A stretch of DNA of 64,000 bases from Dendrolimus kikuchii (taxonomy: Eukaryota; Arthropoda; Insecta; Lepidoptera; Lasiocampidae). This document shows, piece after piece, positions 50,608 to 62,600 of this stretch. The first letter of the stretch is position 1. Every line of letters begins with the position of its first letter. Below the pieces are notes generated by a model, which was not told the origin of the DNA, did no database searches, and saw only the letters and a program-made list of their open reading frames with translations. The stretch is taken from NCBI GenBank assembly GCA_019925095.2, contig CM034415.1, forward strand, positions 11,886,833 through 11,950,832, written 5' to 3'. Position numbers and translations under genes: made by a program.

Positions 50608-53600
50608 CTATTGAGAAAAAAAAAACAAAATAAAAACCCTTTCTGCGAGAACATTAATATTGTGTTTTATATAATCTTGATAATAACATTATATAAAAAA
50701 AAACTACTGGACTGATTTGGTTGAAACTTAGTACATTATATATCTTAATATATATAAATTACGTGTCACGTTGTTTGTCCGCGATGGACTCCTAAACTAC
50801 TTGACCGATTTTAATCAAATTTGCACACCGTGTGCAGTTTGATCCGACTTGAAAGATAGGATAGCTTACGTTTGGACCCGGTAGGTGGCGCTGGAATCGG
50901 GTTCTAAATTTTATTTTTTCGGGGCAGAACAACGTCTGCCGGGACAGCTAGTATATATATACTGGAATTAAACTAAAATTTTAATACTTTATTGAGAAAA
51001 AAAAGCAAAATAAAAAACCCTTTCTGCGAGAACATAATAACATTATCTAAATAACTACTGGACCGATTTGGCTGAAATTTAGTATACGAGTATATATATT
51101 TTTTTGATGCCGAGGATGAACATGGGATACTTTTTATCCCGAAAAATGGGACAGTCTCCCGGATAAAAATACATTTGTCTCTTTGTTATGCTTTTACGGA
51201 AAAACTACTGGACCGATTTGAGTGAAATTGGGTATATATGTAATTTCTTAGCTTAGAAGATAGAGATACGCAGCCACGTACCGGTGAAGGAGCGCACGCA
51301 GCGCGGCGACTCGACGCGCCACAGCTTGAGCTGCGAGTCGGTGGAGGCCGACACCAGCGTGGTGGCGTCCACGAACTTGACGTACGACACCGCCTTGCGG
51401 TGGTCCTTGAACACGGCCAGCGGCTGCCGCGGCGCGCGCAGGTCGTAGTAGTGCACGCAGTGGTCTGCGGACGCCCCCACAACGCACTCACTCACTCACT
51501 CGCGCCGCGGCGCCCGCCGGAGCCCGCCGCAGGGGCGCGAGTTACAAATGCGCACAAAAAACAAACGCAGTAGAACGGTAGTAAGCGCAATCTGCGACCC
51601 AGCTCACCCTCCTCCCTCTGGCTTTAAACTCACACAAAACTTCATTAACTCAATCAAACGTTAATTAAACTAACTCAAACGGTCACTAACCTCACTCAAA
51701 CGTTCATTAAACTCACTCAAGCGTTCACTATACTCACTCAAACGTTCATGACACTCACTCAAGCGTTCATTAAACTCACTCAAACGCTGACTATACTCAC
51801 TCAAAAGTTAATTATGCTCACTCAAACGCTCATTATACTCACACAAGCGTTCATGACACTCACTCAAGCGTTCATTAAACTCACTCAAACGCTGACTATA
51901 CTCACTCAAAAGTTAATTATGCTCACTCAAACGCTCATTATACTCACACAAGCGTTCATGACACTCACTCAAGCGTTCATTAAACTCACTCAAACGCTGA
52001 CTATACTCACTCAAAAGTTAATTATGCTCACTCAAACGCTCATTATACTCACACAAGCGTTCATGACACTCACTCAAGCGTTCACTATACTCACTCAAAC
52101 GCTCACTATACTCACTCAATCTATCACTAAACTCACTCAAGCGTTCACTATACTCACTCAAACGTTCATGACACTCCCTCAAGCGTTTACTATACACACA
52201 ACGTTCATGACACTCACTCAAGCGTTCACTATACTCACTCAAACGTTCATGACACTCACTCAAGCGTTCATTAAACTCACTCAAACGCTGACTATACTCA
52301 CTCAAAAGTTGATTATGCTGACTCAAGCGTTCATAACACTCACTCAAGCGTTCATTAACCTCACTCAAACGCTCACTATACTCACTCAAGCGTTCACTAT
52401 ACTCACTTAAGCGTTCATGACAGTCTCTCGAGCGTTCATTAAGCTCACTCAAATAGTGCTCGAGTCGTACCTGCCGATCCGAAGGCGAGGTGGCACGAGG
52501 ACTTCGGGTTGAAGCGCACGCAGCACACGTTGAACTTGGCCTCGAGCGTGGCGACGGAGCGCTCCGCGTTGAGCGCCCAGAGCTTGACGCGCGCGTCGTC
52601 CGAGCCCGAGGCGAGCAGGCGCACGTCCGCGCGGTTGAAGTGCACCGACCAGCAGCGCTTGTCGTGCTCCTGCAGCGCGCGCGTGCGCTGCCCCGTGGCG
52701 GCGTCCCACACGGACACGGTGCCCTCGTAGTCCGAGGAGGCCAGCACGTTCTTGTGGTACGCGTTCCACGAGACGCACGAGATCTTGTGCGAGCACTGCA
52801 TCTCGGCGCAGGGGTAGTGCACGTCCACGGCGTCGCGCACCACGCCCTCGAACTCGAACACCTGCAACAGCCGCGTCAGCAACTCGACAACGTCCGGCGC
52901 GAAGGACCAACGACCCCAACGACCCGCACGGCGCCACTACCTTGATGCGCTTCGTCACGCCGGCGATCGCGAAGAACTCCTCGTCCTTGTCGAACTCGAT
53001 CGTCGACACGATCGTCGAGTAGTTGATCGCGTCGCTGCAGTACGACAGCGTCGCCAGCGGCCGCAGCGCCCTGTCACAACCATCGCACGTTAGACGCCAC
53101 CTAAGTCGAAGGTCCAACTCATAGAAAGTCATTACGAAGGAGAGTACCAAGTAGACTTTACAGGAGCTGCATACGTCTCGTCATCGCAGCGGATAACGCA
53201 CTACTGGCTAGCGCAACGCGGTAACGCAGATATTAATAGTTGGTCTATCTCGCTCGCACATCATCCGTCCTACTCACACACTGCTCTATATATTGTACTA
53301 GCTGTACGACTTGTTAATATTCATACTTAAGATTACCGTTTCCAAAATAAATGAGTTCACTTCATTTCACATCAGCACTCGACAGTGAATACTACCCTCT
53401 GCCATCTGAAATATCATTTAACATCTACCTCTTGCTGCTACAACTTCGAATGTATCGGTACCTGTACTTGGTGAACGCGACCAGGTCCTCCCTGAAGGCG
53501 TCGAGCCCCCTGGCGTGGGGCGCGGGGTGCGAGGGGGTGCGCGTCTGCGACTCCCCCTCGCTCATCTCCAGGCACTCCGAGGGGGCGCGCTGGTCTCCTG

Positions 53601-56600
53601 CGAACACATTACATCTATTAAAGAAATCTTTGTCCCCTTTTTGGACAAGAAGAAATACAAGCACTCTCAGGATGTTGATGTGACAGAAATGTACTAAGAT
53701 TTCATGAGTATCAAGGACATACCTTGTGCACTCTGCGCTCTCACTTCGTTAGGCACCTGCGGCACCTGGTCTCCGTCTGGTGCCGAGCTGGTAGTGGGCT
53801 GGGACCCAGGGGTCTGAGCCAGTGGGATCTCGGGCGCCACCGGGGGCGCCGGGGTCGCGGTCCCCGAGCCCGGGAAATACAATTCGTCCGCTCGGTGGGC
53901 GAAATAACACTAAAACCACCACAAAATCATTATTAAACTTTAATTGACCAAATTGAATCATGGCAACACAGTGACATTAACTACATGCATCACTTTGATG
54001 GTTTCTTTTGAGTTGTGGGTTGGCAAAGTATAATAAATTTTTGTAATGCACAGTGGATATTTAATTAGTGGTTTTACACTGATTTTAGGAAATTCTTTGG
54101 GTGTGATTTTCATATTAGACCGCGTTATTATAAGTAATGAAGGGGGGAGAGGGGAAAGGGGGGGGAGAAAAACTTACCCCTTCTGCAACTCCTATGGGGC
54201 GAATATGTATAGTTCCTGAGATATTAATGTTTTTGTAAATCAAACCTCACTTCTGTTTTTCAATAATATTGCACTTATATCATAGGTCCAAAGTTGAAAA
54301 ATCCAATGAAAATCGAATATTTAACATAAAAAAATTCACAATAGTCCGAAAACACAACATAAAATTGTTAAAAATGAAATAAAAATCAACAGAGCATCTC
54401 ACGTAATTTCAAAAACAAGAATCATGAAAATCATAAATAATATTTATGGTTTTTTTTTAGTTTATGGTTAGTAACTAGGCCTTCAAGCTCCGAAAATATT
54501 TTTAAATGTATACATATTGACTTTTGGCGAGCGTACAATTATTTTCATAGTTATGGATATATTCATCATAGAGTGAATCATTTGGACCCCGCAAACTAAT
54601 TTGTAACCTATATTAAAAATTCTATTCTGTCTAATAGTTCTTTGTTAAATCTATATATGTTTGTATGTGTATATGTTTTTCACTAATATTACAAATATAT
54701 CATAGGTTCAAAGTTCAACAATCCTTTCAAAGTCTAAAAGAAAACCAGTAATCAACAGAAACAGAAGCAAAGTTACCAAAAAACAGTATAAGTAAAAATA
54801 ACATTTTTTTGTCGTAACTGTTTGTGTATATAAAATAAATAGTAAATGGTTACATTCGGTTTTGGCACTCGCCGGCCGCTGCTGCGGGACGCTCGCTTCG
54901 CTCGCTCGGCTCGTGCGCTTTGGTCTACACATAACCTAACCTAACCGACTGTTCGTGTGTATATAATAGTAAATGGTTAGAAAACTCCACATCCCTAAAT
55001 TCTCAGAAACATATAGTCGTCGATTCAAATATATAGCATCATCTTCAAAATTCAAAGATTCCGTAGCATTAAAAAACGACTCGGCCGCATCAGTAGACGG
55101 TCCCGCCATATTAATAGGCGACTCCGAGACATCAGTCGCCATACAAGTAGAAGGTCCCGCCATCTCAATAGACGACTCCGCGACATCAATCACTACACCA
55201 GTAGACGGTCCCTCCATATCAATAGACGACCCCGCAATATTAGAAAACGGTGCCTCAACCAGTTCGTAATCGCTCATTATAAGGCCCAGTTGAGCAATCT
55301 AATCAAAGTTCAATAAGAAATCCCGTAATCAACGTTAAGCTCTCTAATCAGAATCGAATAGCAAGCCAGTAGTCAAGTAAAACATTCGGAACAGTAAATA
55401 CAATAAAAAAACACAATAAAGACTAGTCACGAAAGAAAACGGCAGAATAGAAATTTACAAAAATAATTTTAATTAAATAAAATTTAATTAATTTTAAAAA
55501 TTTTATGACAATAATATCTCTTTGTCTATGACTGTGACATCTCCATATAGAGTTATTGAACCATAAAGAAAAAAAAACGCAACTGCATTTCATTATGGTA
55601 TTTTTTATAGTGGTTTCATTATTTAAAGTTAAAATATATATTTTTAGACTTAAAATCAGTTTAAGTCATTATTTGGCGTTTAAAAACACTTTTGGTAGTG
55701 CTATACCATACATGAGTATATTTCTAAAGTTAAATCACTCTTTATTATTGTCAAAATCACCAGATCATTGTCGTGAATTTTAAATTTCCATAATTAATTG
55801 AATATGTATATTTTCCAAAAAAAACAATTTGAGTTGTTATAAATAAGTCTTAAATATATTCCTAAATACATTCAACATTAAAATAATCTGGTGAAATATA
55901 TAAACCCAACCCAATTCTTTTAACGTTGACACGGCGAGACAGCGGTAACTTGGCAACACAGAATACATAGACCGACTGTTGTGGTCGGTGAGGATTCCCG
56001 TGGTTTTAATAAATAAATACTCTATTTTTGTGTTAATTTACTGTTATTTCAACCTAATAAACACAAATAAAATTAATTCACATATTTCCGTCAATTTTTT
56101 CACACGACATGAAAACAAATCAAAACTTTGACATCAAAAAAATATTACATTCAAAAACACTATTCTACGAACAAAATAGGTTTTACAAGCACGAGACTGC
56201 AACACCGATCATAGACATTGTCTTTTATTTTTTAATTAATGGCATGGTTGCCAGATTAATATATCAACAGTTTCATCCAAATTGAAAGGCAGAGGTGATC
56301 AACAAATTCCAACACGGCCCTAGATAAGTAGGGTGGCACAGAGAAGTCTTAAAAAAAAAACAATTTCTTAAGACAAATTTATTGTACGACAGCTCTTACG
56401 AAGAATTTTGATTACACAGCGACACATTTCGTGCCTTTACTGCTATTTTATCGTAAGCAACATTTGGACATAAATGTATATTTTGTAGCAAAAAGTATTT
56501 TTAACTATTATTTTGTTTTCAGACTTCCAGTTTTAGCTAGATTAGATCCTACTTGCTCTTACAATTTACGCGCGTCAACATAGACTTATTACTTCTGTTC

Positions 56601-59600
56601 ATAATACAACGTTTTTCAATAATTCTTTCATGGTTAAGGCTGTCTAATTTTCGAATGCATCTGTTGCTGTCAGACAAGCAAAATCTCTAATAACATTTTA
56701 AGAACATGGTCAGGAAATACTATTTGCAATATAATGATATGTAATTTTATATAATTAATATTATATTGCATATAACTATATATTTATTGTGTTTAAATAG
56801 TTGCATTTTATTACTATAACTTGTATATAACTTGTGTATATTTGTATATATAGTATAGTTATATATTTACTATTAAAATGTAAGTAATCGTGCAATAATT
56901 ACGTATACCATCACCGCCACTCCTAATCAGCAATATTCTTTTTTTTTATTTATCAAGACAACAAAATGATTACAACTCATTGATTTTATACATAGCATAG
57001 AAAACCTCTGGGGTTTATATTAGTGCTATGGGTATCTACGTCCGTAGTATTATGATTCGTTTAGAAAGTGCATTTTGAGTTTATTTTTAATATTTATTAG
57101 TTTCCTGCCACGGGTTGTCTGGAAGAGACCGCCCTTCATACACGATTAGAATAATACTAATTCGTAAGTTTTCTGTAATGGTGTACATTAAAGTGTTATC
57201 TATCTATCCTATAGAATCAAAATCTAAAAGTTTTGAAACAAAAAATATACTCAGGTATCACTTTCATCCGTGGAGGAACGGAGAAAGAATACAATTTCCT
57301 GCGTTGGGGCGGCCTGTCGTAAGAGGCGACTTAACAACCCATAGCCAGGTGGTAGGGCATTTGCCCGACTCGATGGCTACCACCCTTGGCCTAAAGTATG
57401 TCGCCATAACAGCCTTGAGTTGTGTTCCGGCATTAGTAACCAGGTTCCAGTTTCCCTTAAGAGAGCAGCAGCGCATTTGTAGTAACTTTGCTGTTGCAAA
57501 TGTCTATAGGCGATGGTAACCGCTTTCCATCAAGTGGGCCGTCTGCCTGTCTGCTGATCTCCTGCAATAAAAAAGGTATAATTATAAAGGAGGAGAAAGA
57601 AATTATTCTTAAGGTACACCAAAACACAAAAATCACTAAATTAATTAACACACACAGTAACAAGAATAAACAAGAAGCGTGTATGGACCCTAAAATCTTT
57701 CATAGAAATTAAGTTGTAAAAAAAGGGTACGGAACATGAGTGCGTAGTTGTAAAAAAAAAAAATTATAGTAAAGGAAGCCATTAGTTGCGCTCACCTGCA
57801 CGAAGTCGTCGAAGTGCGCGGTGAGGCGCCGCCAGCGCGCGGCTAGCGCGTCGCCGCCCCCCGCGCCCGCGCCCCCCGCCGCGCCCGCGCCCCCCGCCGC
57901 GCCCGCGCCCGCGCCCCCCGCGAAGCTCTCCTCCTCCGACAGCCCGCACGGGCTGCCTGCCTCACACCACCGATTTACATCCCTACTCATAGTACACGCA
58001 GGCACGGACCAATTCGAATCCGAACCCCGATCCCAGCGCCACCTGCCGGCTCCAATTGTGAGCGTGAAATCGGTCCAACCATTTAGGTGGAGTTCAGTGA
58101 CATACACATCTTTCCTTATAACTGTTCAAGGTATTATTTATTATATAACTAACGGCCCCGGCAGACGTTTTCCTGCTCTGAAAAAATAAAATTCTAGGAC
58201 CCGATCCCAGCGCCACCCACCGGTTCTAATTGCGAATCTAAACCATCCGGGAACCCACTCAAACATACAAAATCAAAATCGCTCCAGGTGATAAGAAGAA
58301 TTTTAGAACCCGATCTCAGCGCCACCTACCGGTTCCAATTGTGGATCTAAATCATCCCGGGACCCACTCAAACACGCACACGAAATTTCATCAAAATCGG
58401 TAAAGTCGTTCTCAAGTTATAGATTGTCTTCGAAATAGCTCGTTTATTTATCACTATTTACTTATATTTTCGCAAACTAAACAAATGATTTATAATTTGA
58501 AATAAAACTCGTAACACAGCTGTGGCAGAACAAAGTCTATAATATAGAACTGTCATACGGGGGGTAAGGGGTCTACGATTAACATCTTGTGGACCCAATT
58601 GTCAACCTCACCTGCCCGCGGTACCCCCTGCGGTCAGCAAACGAGGCTCTGGCGACCGATCGATGGCGGTATAACCATCGCAAGAAAGCCGGCCTATAGA
58701 AATCCCCAGGTCGGAGACGGGCAGCAGCGTCTCCGGTGCAAATAGACCGGCACTGCGGTTACCAACCCGCATGCCAAGCGTGGTAACTATGGCATTTAAC
58801 CCCCAAATGAAAAAGCACCACAGAAAATGGCCCTCAGTTCCCGGTGACCCCGCTATTCCCGGCTACGGCAGCGGTCGCGGTAACGGCGGGGTGGAGGGTG
58901 CTAACAGTCTCCGGGTTACGGGAGGCTGCCAACTCACAAAATTGACCTTGGCGACGTATAACGGACGGACGATTAGGCTGGACAGTCACCTCACAGAACT
59001 GGAAGTAGAGCTAAGTCGAATTAACTGGCACATCCTAGGGTTATCAGAAGTCCGAAGAGAGGGTGAGGATACGATAACCCTAGAGTCTGGTCACTTACTC
59101 TACTTCCGGGAAGGTGACAGGGCCTCCCAGGGTGGTGTCGGTTTTCTCGTGAACAAGACCCTCGTTGACAACGTTGTGGAAGTCAACAGTGTGTCGAACA
59201 GGGTAGCGTACCTAGTACTCAAACTCACCAACAGGTATTCCCTGAAGGTTGTACAGGTATATGCGCCGACCTCGGCACACTCTGACGAAGAGGTTGAGGC
59301 CATGTATGACGACATTACTAAAGCCATACATGGCACAACCTCCGCACACTACAACGTTGTTATGGGGGACTTCAACGCCAAAGTGGGAGTACAAAAATGC
59401 GACGAACCGATAATCGGACCCTATGGATTGGGGCGCCGAAATCACAGGGGGCAAATGCTGGTCAACTTCCTAGAAATGCAGGGGCTCTTCTTGATGAATT
59501 CCTTCTACAAGAAGAAGCCCCAGAGGAGATGGACCTGGCAGAGCCCCGACACTGTGACGAGGAACGAGATAGATTTCATAATGGCGGATAAGAAGCATAT

Positions 59601-62600
59601 ATTTAGAGATGTCTCAGTGGTCAACAGGTTCAATACCGGTAGCGACCACCGACTTGTACGAGGCACTCTAAATATCAATTTTAAGGCTGAAAGACTCCGC
59701 CTGGTGAAATCTACTCTCCGACCCACGCCGCCCCAAATGATCCACGGGTCCGAACAGTTCCAGCTGGAACTTCGCAATCGGTTCGAATCGCTGGAAACCA
59801 CAGGCGATGTTGACGAGATAACCGACAACGTGGTGAAGACGTTGCAGGATTTGGGTCGTAGGCATTTTCCGCCTGTACGAAGAAACAGACGGTCCGAACT
59901 TTCTACCGAAACTCTGGATCTCATGAAGACGAGACGTGAAATGTCACCCGCTTTGTTTGCCTCGCCAGAGCATCGGGCCCTCTCCAAGAAAATAAGAAAA
60001 CTTGTTAGGCGGGACCTCCGCTGCTCTAATACGCGTGCCATTGAGGCGGCTATAGAGCAGAACAGGGGGTCCAAAGTTTTCTCAAGAAGCTTGGGGAGGA
60101 GCCACATTGCAAAGCTGAGGACAGCGGATGGCAGAGAGCTTACGTCTCGCTCTGAGATCCTGACGGAGGTAGAAAAGTTCTACGGGCTACTGTATTCTTC
60201 GCGGGCGAAGAAGCCTGCGACGCAAAGCAACGAAGATCCACGTGCGCCACTCACGCGCCATTATACGGAGGACATCCCGGAGGTCGACGTGGACGAGATT
60301 AGTGCGGCTCTCGGGCAACTTAAAAATGGCAAGGCTCCGGGGGATGACGGAATTACAACTGAGCTCCTTAAGGCAGGAGGAATGCCAATCCTCAAGGCCT
60401 TGGTTGAGCTCTTCAATTCCGTTATCCACCGGGGCACTGTGCCGAGGACGTGGAGCAGGAGTGTGGTGGTCTTGTTTTTCAAGAAGGGTGATAACACTCT
60501 CTTGAAAAACTATAGGCCAATCTCACTCTTGAGCCATGTCTATAAGTTGTTTTCGAGGGTCGTCACGAATCGTCTCGCCAGAAGACTTGATGAGTTCCAA
60601 CCACCGGAGCAGGCCGGGTTTCGAAAAGGCTACAGCACCGTAGACCACATCCATACTGTTCGGCAGATTATACAAAAGACCGAAGAGTATAATCAGCCGC
60701 TGTGTATGGCATTCGTGGACTACGAGAAAGCCTTCGACTCCATCGAAACTTGGGCTGTTCTGGAGTCTTTGCAAAGATGTCGTATTGATTGGCGATACAT
60801 TGAGGTGCTGAGATGCCTGTATGACGCCGCAACGATGACCGTCCAGATACAGGACCGGAGGGCGAAGCCTATACCCCTACATCGCGGGGTGAGACAGGGG
60901 GATGTGATTTCCCCGAAACTGTTCACCAACGCGATGGAGGATGTCTTCAAAACTCTGGACTGGGCTGGACGGGGCATTAACATCAACGGCGAGCGCATTT
61001 CTCACCTCCGTTTCGCCGACGATATCGTGGTCTTTGCAGAGACTTTGGAGGAACTTGCCGAAATGCTGGGCAGTTTAAATGAATCTTCCCGACGGGTCGG
61101 TCTCGGCATGAATTTGGACAAGACGAAAGTCATGTTCAATGAACACGTCATGCCGAGACCGGTAAACGTCGATGGCGTCCCTCTGGAAGCTGTGCAGGAA
61201 TATGTCTACCTTGGACAGAACATACAGGTCGGCAGGCACAACTTCGAGGGGGAAGCCAATAGGAGGATTCAGTTGGGCTGGGCAGCATTCGGTAAACTTC
61301 GTCAAGTCTTCTCGTCGACCATTCCGCAATGCTTGAAGACAAAAGTCTTCGAGCAGTGCGTCCTCCCCGTCCTGACCTACGGGGCCGAGACATGGACACT
61401 TACGGCAGGATTGGTCCACAAGTTCCAAGTCGCTCAACGGGCTATGGAGCGAGCTATGCTGGGTGTTTCTCTTATGGATAAAATTAGAAATGAGGATATC
61501 CGTAAGAGAACCAAGGTAACCGACATAGCTCGCAAAATTAGCAAGTTGAAGTGGCAGTGGGCCGGGCACATCTGCCGCAGGACCGATGGCCGATGGAGCA
61601 AACGAGTCCTGGAGTGGAGACCGCGTCTCGGTAAACGTAGTGTCGGACGCCCTCCAGCCCGATGGACCGACGACCTATGCAAGGTCGCCGGTAGGCGCTG
61701 GCTGAGGAAATCGGAGGACAGGGATGAGTGGCGCCGTCTTGGGGAGGCCTACGTCCAGCAGTGGACTGCAAATGGCTGACGACGATACGGGTAGGATCAA
61801 ATATTTCAAATGTATGAGAATAAGACGAGTAACGCCATCTAGTTACTTTTGAACACAATTACTCAGTAGTACGAATTCAAAATTATAATTTTATGAATTA
61901 GTAAATAATAGTTTTTCCCAAAACTCAATTAAATATAAGGAGAGAATTCCTAAACTTAATTATTTTTTTCATAGTTCATTACACTATTAAGTAGTAGCAT
62001 ATGATGATCCTCCTGTTAAATTTTATTCATATAGACCCAGTACATTTTGACAGGACTGTGACATAAAAATACAGGACTGTGAAATATAAAGACAGGACTA
62101 TGATATAGAAAGACAGGACTGTGACATAGAAAGACAAGACTGTGACATAGAAAGACAAGACTGTGACATACAAAGATAGAACTGTAGCATATAAAGACAG
62201 GACTGCGATATACAAAGAAAGGACTATGATATACATTTTTTCTTTTGCGAAGGTGATGTTACTGCCTGGTACTAACGGAAGACCAGCGTTGGTTATTATC
62301 AACCAGCATTTGCTGAGTTAGGGCCTATTTAGGGTTAAATAACCTTTGTTAAACTGCTTATGTATAATTTCTATTTTAAATAACTCTAAACAAACATTAT
62401 TTTCTTTCTTTCTTACATACAATGACAGAACTGCGACATAGAAAGTCAGGACTATGACGTACAAAGACAAGATTGTGACATACAAGTAAATTACAAACAG
62501 ATGTGATGACTTAATTCTACAGAACCCAAAAATTAGATGTGATAACTTACCATCGGTGTGGACATTGGTTAACGCTGGTGGGTCCAGTTCGTGGTTGAGA

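Noticed and set aside
51748..52452. 220-codon and 144-codon frames (Thr-Leu-Thr-Gln and Ser-Glu-Arg-Leu repeats)
   Set aside because: Translation of the 21-bp minisatellite inside a COP1 intron; the unit is a multiple of three.
52490..52945. 151-codon plus-strand frame antisense to COP1
   Set aside because: A shadow of the GC-rich third positions of the COP1 WD40 exon, with no recognisable motif.
54938..54950. ACCTAACCTAACC resembling the insect telomere repeat (TTAGG)n
   Set aside because: Only two to three units. Short runs like this are frequent by chance and in dispersed repeats, so it is not evidence of a telomere or telomere fusion.
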